A stretch of DNA of 63,084 nucleotides from JBGTSJ01 sp041940305 (GCA_041940305.1 JBGTSJ010000031.1:1-63084); one strand, 5' to 3'. Positions 27,777 to 37,418 are shown, numbered from the stretch's first letter. Notes: generated from the letters alone by a model not told the origin. Program-made: numbers and translations.

Positions 27777-28454
27777 ATGCCCAGCCTGACCGCAGCGGAA
27801 CCTGCCGTCGATGATCGCGCACAGCACCGCAGCCCGGCGCGACGCAGCGGGCAGAAGATGCTGCAGGTTTACGACGCCCTGCGCGAGCAGATCCTGGACG
27901 GCGAACTGCAGCAGGGATCGCACCTGTCCATCCAGGCGATTGCCGCGGCAACGAAGTCGAGCAACGGCCCGGTCATCAGCGCCCTCACACGGCTGGCCAA
28001 TGAAGGGCTGCTGCGGCATGAGCGGGGGCACGGTTATCAGGTCGCGGAGTGGTCGCCCGAACGCCTGAATGAACTGCTGGTCGTCCGCCGCGCGCTGGAG
28101 ACGGAAGCGGCGCGACTGGCGGCGCTGCGATCGGGGCCGGAGGATCTGGAGAAACTGCAGACCCACATCGCATGCATGGCCGTGCTCGTACGCGAGGGAC
28201 GACGCGCCGAGGCCGACATGGCGGATGTGGAACTTCACATGGCGATCGCCGTGCTGAGCCGCAGTCCCGCACTGATTGAGGCGCTCCGCAGAAGCCACGT
28301 GCTGGAGATCGTGCGGCGGCGGCTGGTAATCAACGAGCCGCGCGGGGACTTCGATTTCCTGGCCGAGAACCATCAGCGGCTCGTGGACGCCATCTCCACC
28401 GGCGATCCCGAACAGGCCGGAGCCGCGATGCATGCTCATCTCGCCGGCGGCTGA
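27777..28454 (+). CDS. GntR/FadR-family (FCD) transcriptional regulator
   Basis: A 225-residue regulator. The winged helix-turn-helix (about 28-90) has YDALREQILDGELQQGSHLSIQAIAA and SNGPVISALTRLANEGLLRHERGHGYQV, typical of GntR. The C-terminal FCD helical domain has LLVVRRALETEAARLAA, DVELHMAIAVLSRSPALIEAL and HQRLVDAISTGDPEQAGAAMHAHL; the Asp and two His pattern is that of metal-binding FCD effector pockets. The ligand is unknown. It precedes an ABC exporter 132 nt downstream but may instead control the divergent DUF1559 operon. Confidence 0.9.
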   Translation: MPSLTAAEPAVDDRAQHRSPARRSGQKMLQVYDALREQILDGELQQGSHLSIQAIAAATKSSNGPVISALTRLANEGLLRHERGHGYQVAEWSPERLNELLVVRRALETEAARLAALRSGPEDLEKLQTHIACMAVLVREGRRAEADMADVELHMAIAVLSRSPALIEALRRSHVLEIVRRRLVINEPRGDFDFLAENHQRLVDAISTGDPEQAGAAMHAHLAGG

Positions 28455-28586
28455 GCGGGGCACCCTCACCGTGTACTGGCCGCCGAGAGAGCATGCCGTT
28501 GGCGATCCTTCGGCCGCCAGCATCTGATTGGCCGGCGTTTCCCAGTGGCCGTGCGTTCGCAGAGGCGTGCGCGTTAATCTGTGAAT

Positions 28587-29297
28587 ATGAACGAGACAAA
28601 CGGAATGCCGGACGGCGACCTCGTCGTGCGGGAATTGAGCAAGACGTTCTCCACAGCAGGCGCTGCGCTGACAGTGCTCAGCGGAGTCGACCTGACCCTG
28701 TCGCGCGGGGAGGACATCGCGATTACCGGGCCGTCCGGCTCGGGGAAGAGCACCCTCCTCTACATCATCGGCCTGCTCGATGAGCCGTCGTCGGGCAGCG
28801 TGCGGATCGATGGGGCCGATCCACTCGCGCTGGACGCAGCGGGGCAAGCGAGGTTCCGCAACGAGCGGATCGGGTTCGTCTTCCAGGATCATCATCTGCT
28901 GCCCCAATGTTCGGTACTCGAGAATGTGCTGCTGCCGACCATTGCGGGGAGCGGGGACGGCGACGACGAGGAACGGGCGAGACAGTTGCTGCAGCGCGTC
29001 GGATTGGGGGAGCGCCTCGATCATCGGCCGGCGCAGCTGTCCGGCGGCGAACGGCAGCGCGTGGCCGTGTGCCGGGCGCTGATCAATCGCCCTGCCCTGC
29101 TGCTGGCGGATGAGCCGACGGGAAACCTGGATCGCAAGACGGCCGACGCCGTCGGCACGCTGCTGCTGGAAGTGGCGCGCGAGCAGCAGACGATGCTGAT
29201 TTGCGTCACCCACAGTCTGGACCTGGCGGACCGGTTTTCACGGCGGACCGAGTTGCAGGACGGCAAGCTGGTCGAACAGCAGGGGGCGGTGCTCTGA
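28587..29297 (+). CDS. LolD/MacB-type ABC transporter ATPase
   Basis: A 236-residue ATPase from the ATG at 28587; a GTG two codons upstream is also in frame. Walker A is GPSGSGKST, the Q-loop is IGFVFQDHHLLPQCSVLENVLLP, the signature is LSGGERQRVAVCRAL, Walker B is LLLADEPTGNLD and the H-loop is VTHSLDL. The short form and the VGLGERLDHRPAQ region before the signature place it in the LolD/MacB/FtsE export group. Its stop overlaps the ATG of the permease (ATGA at 29294-29299 region), so the two form one transporter. Confidence 0.93.
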   Translation: MNETNGMPDGDLVVRELSKTFSTAGAALTVLSGVDLTLSRGEDIAITGPSGSGKSTLLYIIGLLDEPSSGSVRIDGADPLALDAAGQARFRNERIGFVFQDHHLLPQCSVLENVLLPTIAGSGDGDDEERARQLLQRVGLGERLDHRPAQLSGGERQRVAVCRALINRPALLLADEPTGNLDRKTADAVGTLLLEVAREQQTMLICVTHSLDLADRFSRRTELQDGKLVEQQGAVL

Positions 29298-32200
29298 TGA
29301 CGACAGCTCGGCTCCTGCAGCGCAACCTGCTGCATTACTGGCGGACGAATCTCGCGGTGATCGCCGGTGTGATCGCGGCGACGGCCGTCATCGGCGGTGC
29401 GCTGATCGTCGGGGATTCGGTGCGCGACAGTTTGCGGCAGATGAGTCTGCATCGCCTGGGAGGGGTGAATCACGCGCTCAGCGGCGGACGGTTCTTTCGG
29501 GAGGCGCTCGTCGAGGAGATTGCGGTGGCGGCGCCCCAGGTCGCGGCTCCCGCTATCGCGCTGACGGGGAGTCTGACGCACGATGTCAAAACAACAGGTG
29601 ATGTGGAACGAGCCGGCGGCGTGCAGGTGTTCGGCGTCGACGAGCGGTTCTGGCAACTGACGAAATCGGAAGGACTGCAGGCTCCTGCCCAGGGGGAGGT
29701 AGTCCTGAACCAGCGAGCCGCGCGCGACCTCGGAGCGGACGTGGGGGACGAAGTGTCGCTCGTCGTCGAGATCCCGGCTTCGATACCACGGGACGCGTTG
29801 CTGGGAGATCGAAACGAGACGGTCGTCGAACTGGTGCTCCAGGTGTCAGGCGTCGCCGGCGACGGCTCGACGCAGGGGCGGTTCGGTCTCAATCCTTCGC
29901 AACAGCTGCCGCTGAATGCGTTCGTATCGCTCGCCGATCTGCAGGATCAGCTGGGACTGGCCCACCAGCGGCGCTCGCGGACAAATCCCGTCGAGAAGCC
30001 GGCCCGCGTCAATGCGATCTTCGCCGGCCGCCCTTTCGACGCCCATGCGCCTGCCGATGCCGGTCAGTTCTCTCCCGACGTCGCGGCGAACCTGTCGAAC
30101 TCCGTCGCCGCCGAGCAGTCGCTCGCGGACCTCTCCCTGCGCGTGGTGACGAACAGCGAGCACGGCTATCTCTCGCTGGAGAGCGAGCAGATGATCCTGG
30201 AAAACAACGTAGCCGACGCCGCGCGAGCCGTTGCTGACGACTTGGGGCTGAGGACATCACCCGTGCTGGTGTATCTCGTCAATGAGATTTCCAATGCTGA
30301 GGATGCATCGAAGTACTCGATGTACGCGGTCGCGGCCGGGATTGATTTTGGTGCCCAGCCCCCTCCATTCGCCCCGTTCGATTACAAAGGTGTAACTCCT
30401 TCGGTGGACGCCGGTGAGATCGTGATCAACGACTGGCTCGCGGAGGATCTTGACGTTGCAGCTGGCGACCGGGTGAAGGTGAAGTATCACGTGGTCGGCG
30501 ATCGCGGAGAACTCCCGGAGGTCGAGCGGGAGTTCCACATTGCGGGTATTGTCCGACTGACCGGAGCCGCGGACGATCGCGGCTTCACACCGGAAGTCCC
30601 CGGCATCACCGACGTGGAGGACCTTGGCGACTGGCGACAGCCGTTTCCCCTCAAGCTCGATCGCGTCACGCAGAGAGATGACGACTACTGGGACCCCCAC
30701 GATGACTCCCGCAAAGCGTACCGGGCGACGCCCAAGATCTTTCTCCCGCTGGCGGACGCCCAGGAATTGTGGCAGAGCCGGTATGGACGGCTGACCTCGT
30801 TCCGGTTCGCCCCGTCGAACGACGAGCCGCTCGCAGACACGGCTGCAAAGTTTGAACAGCGACTGCTAGACGAACTGTCGCCCGACGTCACCGGACTCGT
30901 CTTCCTGCCGGTCAAGGCGCAGGGACTACAGGCGGCGCAGGGCACGACCGACTTCACCGGGCTGTTTATCGCGTTCAGCTTCTTCCTGATCGTGGCGGCC
31001 GCGATTCTCGTTGGACTGCTGTTCCGGCTCGGGATTGAGCGGCGGATCACCGAACTCGGTCTGCTCAGCGCGATTGGCCTGCCGCCGGGGCGCGTGCGCA
31101 GGCTGTTCCTGCTGGAGGGAACGATCCTGGTGCTCTTCGGCGGCGCGCTGGGCATCGCGGCAGCGATCGGCTATGCGACCTTGATGGTCTACGGGCTGAC
31201 GACCTGGTGGATCGGCGCAATCGGCACGCGATTCCTGTTCGTGTCAGTGCGTCCGTCGAGCCTGCTTGCCGGATTCGGCGGCGCCGTCGTCATCGCGCTG
31301 TTGGCGGTGTGGTGGGCGCTCCGCCAGACGCGCTCAGTGTCACCGCGCGACATGCTGCATGGTCAGACGGCCCCGCCACCCGCCCCCGGCGTGCGGCAGG
31401 GACGGCTGGCTCGAACTCTGTTTGCGGCCTGCGGAGCGATCGCGGTTCTGCTGCTCGTCGCCTCGCTGGCGGGTCTGCTGCCAGAGCGGGAGGCATTCGG
31501 GGGATTCTCCTGGCAGGTCGTGTCGTTCTTTCTGGTCGGCACCTGCGCCCTGGTCGCCACGCTGGCCCTGCTGGCGGTGTGGCTGACGTCGGATCAAGGA
31601 GCGGCGGTGCGGGGACACGGCGTTGCCGCACTCGGCCGACTGGGATTGCGCAATGCGGCCCGCCAGCGCAGCCGCAGCCTGCTGACGGCGAGCCTGATTG
31701 CGTGGGCCACGTTCGTGATCGTGGCGATCGCGGCCGGACACCGGAACCCGGCGTCCGAGACGCCCGATCGCGACTCGGGGAACGGCGGTTTCGCGCTACT
31801 GGCCGAGGCCAATGTGCCGCTGTTGTTCGACCTCAACACAGCGGAGGGCCGGGCAAAGCTGGGCATCGATGCACCGGACGCCGAAGCCGCACAGTTGCTG
31901 GACGCCATGCAGGTCGCGCCGTTCCGGGTGAATCCCGGCGAGAACGCCAGTTGTCTCAACCTGTACCGCACACAGTTGCCGACTGTGCTCGGCGTGCCTC
32001 AGCAGATCATCGAGCAGTTCGACAGCGAGCAGCGTTTCCGGTTCGCCAACACGCCGGACGAGCACCCGTGGACTTTGCTCAACAAAGACTTGCCGGACGG
32101 CCGCGTGCCGGTGCTCGGCGACATGAACACACTGCAGTACAGCCTGCATCTGGGCATCGGCGGCGAACTCGACGTCCCGCAGAGCGACGCGACATTGGAG

Positions 32201-32809
32201 GTTGTGGGCATGCTGGACGGCAGCGTGTTTCAGGGCGTGCTGCTGATGTCGGAGGAGCACTTCCATCGTCTGTTCCCCGACCGGGCCGGTTTCGAGTACT
32301 TCCTCATTGAGGTCGATCCATCCACAGCCGCGGAACTCTCCACGCTGCTGGAAACGGAGTTGGGGGACTACGGGTTCGACGTCGTCCGCACCGCCGATCG
32401 TCTGGCGGAGTTCCTGGCCGTCCAGAACACGTACCTGTCCACGTTTCAGACGCTGGGGGGCCTGGGATTGCTCCTCGGCACGATCGGCCTGGCGACGGTG
32501 ATGCTGCGAAATGTGCTGGAGCGGCGCGGCGAACTGGCGCTGCTGCGGGCCGTCGGTTTGCGCGACGCGAACGTCTCACTGCTGGTCCTGTGGGAGAACG
32601 CCTGCCTGCTCATCTGGGGACTGGCGGCGGGGGCCCTCTCCGCCCTGCTGGCGATGTGGCCGCACCTGGCGACGACCGGCGCGGATGTGCCGTGGCGAGG
32701 GCTGCTGTTGATGCTGGCCGTAGTACTTGTCGTCGGGATGGCGGCCGCGATGGTGGCGGTCCGCGAAGCCGTGCGAACGCCGATCGTGGCCACACTTCGC
32801 GGCGACTGA
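29297..32809 (+). CDS. FtsX-family ABC transporter permease with two FtsX modules
   Basis: A 1,170-residue permease. One membrane helix near residues 17-40 is followed by a MacB-type periplasmic domain of about 500 residues. A first FtsX module of three helices lies at about 555-680, with the conserved ITELGLLSAIGLPPGRVRRLFLLEG. Two further helices follow (about 705-770), then a second large extracytoplasmic domain. A final FtsX module (about 1050-1160) has RRGELALLRAVGLRDANVSLLVLWEN. This duplicated layout matches export-type transporters that act on lipoproteins, lipids or adhesion factors. The substrate is unknown. It is coupled to the ATPase gene by a stop/start overlap. Confidence 0.92.
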   Translation: MTTARLLQRNLLHYWRTNLAVIAGVIAATAVIGGALIVGDSVRDSLRQMSLHRLGGVNHALSGGRFFREALVEEIAVAAPQVAAPAIALTGSLTHDVKTTGDVERAGGVQVFGVDERFWQLTKSEGLQAPAQGEVVLNQRAARDLGADVGDEVSLVVEIPASIPRDALLGDRNETVVELVLQVSGVAGDGSTQGRFGLNPSQQLPLNAFVSLADLQDQLGLAHQRRSRTNPVEKPARVNAIFAGRPFDAHAPADAGQFSPDVAANLSNSVAAEQSLADLSLRVVTNSEHGYLSLESEQMILENNVADAARAVADDLGLRTSPVLVYLVNEISNAEDASKYSMYAVAAGIDFGAQPPPFAPFDYKGVTPSVDAGEIVINDWLAEDLDVAAGDRVKVKYHVVGDRGELPEVEREFHIAGIVRLTGAADDRGFTPEVPGITDVEDLGDWRQPFPLKLDRVTQRDDDYWDPHDDSRKAYRATPKIFLPLADAQELWQSRYGRLTSFRFAPSNDEPLADTAAKFEQRLLDELSPDVTGLVFLPVKAQGLQAAQGTTDFTGLFIAFSFFLIVAAAILVGLLFRLGIERRITELGLLSAIGLPPGRVRRLFLLEGTILVLFGGALGIAAAIGYATLMVYGLTTWWIGAIGTRFLFVSVRPSSLLAGFGGAVVIALLAVWWALRQTRSVSPRDMLHGQTAPPPAPGVRQGRLARTLFAACGAIAVLLLVASLAGLLPEREAFGGFSWQVVSFFLVGTCALVATLALLAVWLTSDQGAAVRGHGVAALGRLGLRNAARQRSRSLLTASLIAWATFVIVAIAAGHRNPASETPDRDSGNGGFALLAEANVPLLFDLNTAEGRAKLGIDAPDAEAAQLLDAMQVAPFRVNPGENASCLNLYRTQLPTVLGVPQQIIEQFDSEQRFRFANTPDEHPWTLLNKDLPDGRVPVLGDMNTLQYSLHLGIGGELDVPQSDATLEVVGMLDGSVFQGVLLMSEEHFHRLFPDRAGFEYFLIEVDPSTAAELSTLLETELGDYGFDVVRTADRLAEFLAVQNTYLSTFQTLGGLGLLLGTIGLATVMLRNVLERRGELALLRAVGLRDANVSLLVLWENACLLIWGLAAGALSALLAMWPHLATTGADVPWRGLLLMLAVVLVVGMAAAMVAVREAVRTPIVATLRGD

Positions 32810-33010
32810 GCGCGATGTGTCCCGTTGTCGGACAACCGACATCTGCAATCCGGTCCAATATGGCGCGCCAAGACGCATCCATTGAGAGGCCACCGTCAGG
32901 CCGGGGTCCACTCTGCAATCGTCATGGACAGCGCCTCAGGACACAGACGGACTTGCGGCACAAATGCCTGTTGCGCTTTTGCTCGATCAGCCTTCGTCCA
33001 CCAGATGTTC

Positions 33011-34492
33011 TCACGATGAAGCCGGACTCTGCACCGCACTTCGGCGCAGGTCGGTGGCGCTCTCGGCCGGGCGCGCGAGGAGGATGAGGATCTGCAGGGT
33101 GAGTAGGATCGCGAGCGGGGTGAAGGCGGCGATCCAGACCCAGATCATGGCGGTCTCAAACCAGAGTCCGCTGAGCGTCCAGAGGACGGTTCTACTGTCG
33201 ACGTCGCGGGCGCCGTGAGCGGTGAGCGTCTCCACGACCGATCGGCGGCGGGACTCGTCCAGTTCGGCGTCGGCCGCGGCCGAACGCTCGACCAGCACTT
33301 CGGCCGTCGTCTGCCACAGCCGGTTCGGCATCGCAGCCACGTGCGTCTCTCCGGCCGGCGTGAGTTGCGGCGAGCGCGGCTCGAATTCCGTCTCCTGCAC
33401 AATCAAGCCGGCGGCGGCGGAGCGTTTCTGCGCGGCGTCGCGGGGATCGGCGACGGCGCCGAACAGCAGCGCACCGATCACGGCGAACAGCGTGAACATC
33501 AGCACGCCGCAGCCTCCCGCCGCCATGTGGGCCTTGAACTGCCGGCGCTCCGAGATCTCTTCCGACCCGATTTCGACAGTGCGGCGGCGGCGCAGCGAAC
33601 GACGCGCGGCATCGACCACGTCAAACGCCCGCACCACGTCGGACCACGCGGCGCCCACACCCGTTCCGTCGCGGCGACGGTGAATCTCGTCCAACAGCAG
33701 GCTGCCCTGGCCCGGCTGCTCATCCGGCGGACGCTCATCATCAAAGCCGCCTCGCGGCGGAGCGGCGTCGAATTCCTCCCGGATCGTCTCCCGGTCCGTC
33801 ACGATTTCGATCCGGCAGGAGCGCTCACCCTCTATCGCGCGGGCCGTCCATTCGGCCTCGGGAAGCTTGTCGCCGGAGAGTGTGACGGTCACCGAGGTGA
33901 CTCCGGCATCGGTCTTCCCGGAGGTCAGGCAGGTCACATGCGAGTACGGACCGATCAGCCAGCGGAGCAAGTCGGCATCGGCCAGGAGCAGCCGGTCGGC
34001 GTCGGACGAAGTCAGCAGGCGATCAGGAGAGGGTACGTCTCGCTGCAGCCGGATATGACGGATGGATCCCCGCCCGCTGTTCTCCAGTCGTGAGCGCAGG
34101 GCCCGCCATCGCGGATCAAGTCGCAGCGACAGCGCCGGCAGCAGCCGGGCGCGGCCTTCCTCCTCCAGTGGCCACAGGGCGTACGCGAACGTCGCCTCCT
34201 GCCGGGCATCGGAGTAGATGACCAGCAGCGACTTTCGCTCCGACGCGGCAATCCGCCGTGCGGCTTCCAGCACCGTCGCACTGATCCCGGCCACAATGAT
34301 GACGTCAATGTCCGGCTGGAGGATCAACTGCTGCCAGTCGGCGACGCGCTCCGTCCCGGGACTGAGCGCTGCCACCCCCCACCAGATCTCATCATCACAG
34401 GCCGCTGCGACGAGCTGATCTTCCGGACTCTGCGCAATCGCCCACAACAACGGCAGGCAGGCCGGATCGTCACTGAGCAGCGCGAAGTTCAT
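33011..34492 (-). CDS. Membrane-anchored protein with a degenerate Rossmann-like N-terminus
   Basis: A 493-residue protein of unknown function. Residues 1-120 alternate strands and helices like the nucleotide-binding half of Gfo/Idh/MocA oxidoreductases (PDIDVIIVAGISATVLEAARRIAASERKSLLVIYSD), but the G-x-G-x-x-G/A loop is absent. A middle region has DADRLLLADADLLRWLIGPYSHV, which in oxidoreductases precedes the substrate-binding sheet. After a charged, disordered segment (about 240-330) there is a membrane helix (GGCGVLMFTLFAVIGALLFG). A periplasmic loop follows, then two C-terminal helices with TLQILILLA. An inactive oxidoreductase fold used as a sensor is a reasonable guess. Confidence 0.7.
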   Translation of the reverse strand: MNFALLSDDPACLPLLWAIAQSPEDQLVAAACDDEIWWGVAALSPGTERVADWQQLILQPDIDVIIVAGISATVLEAARRIAASERKSLLVIYSDARQEATFAYALWPLEEEGRARLLPALSLRLDPRWRALRSRLENSGRGSIRHIRLQRDVPSPDRLLTSSDADRLLLADADLLRWLIGPYSHVTCLTSGKTDAGVTSVTVTLSGDKLPEAEWTARAIEGERSCRIEIVTDRETIREEFDAAPPRGGFDDERPPDEQPGQGSLLLDEIHRRRDGTGVGAAWSDVVRAFDVVDAARRSLRRRRTVEIGSEEISERRQFKAHMAAGGCGVLMFTLFAVIGALLFGAVADPRDAAQKRSAAAGLIVQETEFEPRSPQLTPAGETHVAAMPNRLWQTTAEVLVERSAAADAELDESRRRSVVETLTAHGARDVDSRTVLWTLSGLWFETAMIWVWIAAFTPLAILLTLQILILLARPAESATDLRRSAVQSPASS

Positions 34493-34932
34493 CCGCCGAG
34501 TTTAGCGGTACGGAAGAATGTGATGAACCATTGGGCCCTTGTGGAAATGGTCAACAGCTCGTGGTACTGCGAACGTCCACCCTTCTATTAGGCCCGGCGT
34601 TCACGCCGGGTAACGCGCGGTCCAGCAGAACGCGATAGCCCGGTTCACCGGGCTTCCCGGACGTCTGTGAAAGCTGCTTCAGCGAGAAGCCTCGTGAACG
34701 AGGCTGCCGGTGCAGAATCGGCGCTCTAAAACCCGGCGTAAACGCTGGGCATCTACGATGCGAGTGCTTTCGTCTGCTCACGCACGGGCACCTTCATCAA
34801 ACCATTGCCAGTCGTGCGTGCGGAATCGCACGCGCTGCGTCGGTTCCCATCAAACGCACGAGCTACCGCAGGCGCCAGCTATGCGGCGCGCAGCGCTTGG
34901 CAGCTTCTCTTCGACGCGGCGGAGAATGGTCT
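34493..34932. repeat. Gene-free region with a cluster of 18-bp hairpins sharing a GTTCAC/GTGAAC core
   Basis: No gene was found here. Four 18-bp palindromes lie at 34593-34610, 34637-34654, 34688-34705 and 34732-34749. Each has 8-bp GC-rich arms meeting at GT-TC-AC or its reverse complement GT-GA-AC; the last has GT-AA-AC and one mismatch. The arms differ between copies but stay paired, for example CCCGGCGT with ACGCCGGG and AGCCTCGT with ACGAGGCT. The remainder (34750-34932) shows nothing. Confidence 0.8.
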
Positions 34933-36456
34933 TCAAATGCGAAATGCCGCGTCGGGCGAAGGGGGCGTGATCTCCAGAAAGTCCCCGCCACCTGGATCCT
35001 TCAGCGCCGCGATCGACGCCGCACCCAGCGTGAAGGTGCGGTCGTCGTGGTGCTGGCCGTCCTGGATGTGATTGAAGCGGATGCGGCTGCCGCGCTCTTC
35101 GACCAGCAGGGTGGCGAGTTCGGTTTCGAGGTTGTCGATCCGGTCGGGGTGCTGCGGATCGGGGGGGACGGCGCCGCAGCCGGGGTACCAGCGGACGCGA
35201 CGGCCGATGATCAGTTGCCGCAGCCCCAGGCAGATTTCCTCGTTGCCGGCGCCGCTGGAGAACCGGAACCGCTCGATGCGGTAGGTCTGCTCCAGCCGCT
35301 GGATGACGCCGACGAGCTGGTACTCGTCCAGGATAAAGCGGACGTTGCCGAAGTCGCGGGCGATGCGGTGGATCCAGTCTTCGACCCACTGCACCGGCGT
35401 CGGACGGCCGGGCGCGGGGCGGACGACGTCGAGCCGGTCCACGATGACGCTGTCCCCCTCGCGATGCACGAGGCAGCCGGCGGTGTAGTCCCGCTTCTCC
35501 GCGTAGTCGATGGCGGCGACGTAAGCGCGTGAGGTTGGGGCGCGGTCCTGCTGACGCAGTTTCGGGTCGCAGCAGGCCCGGGCTTCATCGAGCGTGACGA
35601 ACTGGCCGTCGGAAAACTGCCAGACGTTGAGCCACAATCGCTCGAACACCGTCCTCGGCAAGGCGGCCTCCTGCTCGGCCAGACTTTCCGCGGTGATCCA
35701 CGGGGCGAGCGGGCGATCGAGACGCGAGAAGTACCAGCCTGGATTCTCCCGCGCCGTCTCGCGCACCTGCCATTGCCAGCCGCGGCCCCGGCCCGCATTG
35801 CTGAGGACCAGCAGCACGCTCTGCGGGCGCTTAGCGACTGAGGAGAACAGCGACTGCCAGATCCCCTCGTTCTCCCAGTGACACAGCTCGTCGCAGATCA
35901 CGAAGTCGGGGTCGTGGCCCCAGGAACTGGCGACGTCGGACGTGATGAAGTCGATCCGGCTGCCGGTCTGCTCGTTGCGGATGCGGTCGGCGGTAAACAC
36001 GAGCGGCGGCGTCAGGTGCGGATTGAGACGCGCGAGGCGCGAAGCCGAGTCCCACAGCAGCAGCGATTGGTCCTTGTCGGCGGCGGCCGCCAGCCCGCGC
36101 ACCGGCCGGCGCGCGGCCAGGAGGATCCAGGCGATCTGGATGGCGGTGTCGAACGTCTTGGAGTGGCCGCGCGGCCGCTCGAGATAGGCCCGCCGATAGA
36201 TCGGGTGGTCGGACGGCTCTGTTCGAAACTGCGGTGGGATGCCGGCCATGTCGATCCAGGCCGGGTCCAGTGCCGCGAAGTCCTGTGCCTGCCAGGGGAG
36301 CATCAGTTCGCGCAGCGGGCGCGGGTCGGTTTCCCGCACCCGGACTGCGCGGCGGAACAGCTCAGGACTCCACCTCGCCGCGGCTGCGTCGAGCGAGCGC
36401 TTCGAGTTCAGGCGGGACATCCAGCCCCGCAGCACGGTATTGCTCGGCCAGTTCAT
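34933..36456 (-). CDS. Terminase large subunit-like ATPase/nuclease
   Basis: A 507-residue TerL-like protein. The ATPase half has a deviant Walker A, RPRGHSKT (94-101), Walker B VICDE (186-190) and coupling motif LVLSNAG (217-222). The nuclease half has three likely metal-binding acidic residues of the RNase H fold: Asp317 in AAIDYAEKRDYTAG, Asp377 in FILDEYQ, and Asp471/472 in HHDDRTFTLGAA, where terminases have HDD. The protein therefore looks catalytically intact. In phages TerL translocates and cuts DNA at the portal, but no portal gene is present here. The ATG at 36456 has GGAGGG 11 nt upstream and overlaps the TerS-like gene by 95 nt. Confidence 0.88.
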   Translation of the reverse strand: MNWPSNTVLRGWMSRLNSKRSLDAAAARWSPELFRRAVRVRETDPRPLRELMLPWQAQDFAALDPAWIDMAGIPPQFRTEPSDHPIYRRAYLERPRGHSKTFDTAIQIAWILLAARRPVRGLAAAADKDQSLLLWDSASRLARLNPHLTPPLVFTADRIRNEQTGSRIDFITSDVASSWGHDPDFVICDELCHWENEGIWQSLFSSVAKRPQSVLLVLSNAGRGRGWQWQVRETARENPGWYFSRLDRPLAPWITAESLAEQEAALPRTVFERLWLNVWQFSDGQFVTLDEARACCDPKLRQQDRAPTSRAYVAAIDYAEKRDYTAGCLVHREGDSVIVDRLDVVRPAPGRPTPVQWVEDWIHRIARDFGNVRFILDEYQLVGVIQRLEQTYRIERFRFSSGAGNEEICLGLRQLIIGRRVRWYPGCGAVPPDPQHPDRIDNLETELATLLVEERGSRIRFNHIQDGQHHDDRTFTLGAASIAALKDPGGGDFLEITPPSPDAAFRI

Positions 36457-36937
36457 GCGGCGTCATTCCCTCCAGCGGATCCTCGGCGCCGGCTGCGCCC
36501 CCCTGCTCCTGCCACTCCGGCGGCGGGCTCAACTGCAGATACGACTTCTGTGCGCTCACGTCTCCCTCCATTGCGGTTCGATACAGGCGGGCGGCGACGT
36601 TCTGGCTCAGGATGCATCCGGCCTGACGGATGCGCTGGTGAAACTCCGGATCCTCCGCCACCGTCCGCAGAAACACAGTGATTCCCACTCCCAGCTGACG
36701 GCAGGCCACCGGCGGGGAGGCCCCCTGCAGGTACCACGTCAGGAACTCTTCCTGCTGCTCGGGAGTAAACACACCATCGATAATCAGTGCAGGCGCGTTC
36801 GCCTGCGGTTCCCCGCGAACCGGGTCATTGTGCCCGGCGCGCCGCGCATGCCGCGCGGTTGTCGAAGACGTAGTAGACCGGCCGCGCGAAGCGGCTTTTG
36901 CGGTACGTTTCTTCCGTGACGAGCCCTTCGCCGGCAT
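36362..36937 (-). CDS. Terminase small subunit-like DNA-binding protein
   Basis: About 191 residues from the ATG at 36937, which has GGAGG 11 nt upstream. An ATG six codons earlier (36955) is an alternative. The first 45 residues are basic and low-complexity (SSRKKRTAKAASRGRS). A helical core follows with FTPEQQEEFLTWYLQGASPPVACRQLGVGITVFLRTVAEDPEFHQRI, a helix-turn-helix arrangement like TerS proteins. Then come SQNVAARLYRTAMEGDVSAQKSYL and an acidic, Pro-rich tail. Its position directly before TerL supports the call. Its N-terminus is overprinted on the GNAT gene for 113 nt. Confidence 0.75.
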   Translation of the reverse strand: MPAKGSSRKKRTAKAASRGRSTTSSTTARHARRAGHNDPVRGEPQANAPALIIDGVFTPEQQEEFLTWYLQGASPPVACRQLGVGITVFLRTVAEDPEFHQRIRQAGCILSQNVAARLYRTAMEGDVSAQKSYLQLSPPPEWQEQGGAAGAEDPLEGMTPHELAEQYRAAGLDVPPELEALARRSRGEVES

Positions 36938-37418
36938 GCCGTCGCCGTCCTCCATAGATCATCGAATGTGACTCGCGCGAGCGCGACTGCGGCCGCGATA
37001 CGCCCGCCCGGACGAACCCCGCCTTCTCAAAGAACGGATTGACGTGCCCCATCTGGGCGAGCGTCTCGATCCACGGCCACGGGCAGAGTTCGCAACTCTG
37101 CCGCACGAACGCGGCCGCGATGCCCGCGCCGCGATAGGTCGGATGCAGCACTACACGCGACAGCATGACCAGCTGCCGGTTCATTGTGCGGATGGCCGTC
37201 CGCGACCAGCGTCCCGACCGCCCGAAGTAGCGGTTGCGTGGCGCGAGCGAGAGGGGCGGCGATACGAATACGCAGACTCCCACCGGCTCGTCTCCATGCC
37301 ACAGCAGCGTCCCGAACTTCATCAGCCCGATGAAGTGGCTGCGGTAATGCCACCGAGCGAAGTACGCCCAGTCGCGCTTGGCCGCCTCGCTGATCCACAG
37401 TTCGTCCCCGAACGACAC
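36825..37418 (-). CDS. GNAT-fold acetyltransferase-like protein (Mom-like; C-terminal half of an ABC-GNAT fusion)
   Basis: A 197-residue GNAT protein if read from the GTG at 37418. The acetyl-CoA loop is RGAGIA (96-101) in VVLHPTYRGAGIAAAFVRQS. Before it lie ARWHYRSHFIGLMKFG and EPVGVCVFVSPP, and after it WIETLAQMGHVNPFFEKAGFV, typical GNAT strands. The His-Tyr motif near residue 24 and the context with ParB, ABC and terminase genes recall phage Mu Mom, which modifies adenine in DNA. In COG2401 proteins an ABC ATPase is fused to such a domain. No good ribosome binding site precedes the GTG at normal spacing, and an in-frame TAA lies three codons upstream, so it may be reached by slippage from the ABC gene. 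Confidence 0.78.
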   Translation of the reverse strand: MSFGDELWISEAAKRDWAYFARWHYRSHFIGLMKFGTLLWHGDEPVGVCVFVSPPLSLAPRNRYFGRSGRWSRTAIRTMNRQLVMLSRVVLHPTYRGAGIAAAFVRQSCELCPWPWIETLAQMGHVNPFFEKAGFVRAGVSRPQSRSRESHSMIYGGRRRHAGEGLVTEETYRKSRFARPVYYVFDNRAACAARRAQ

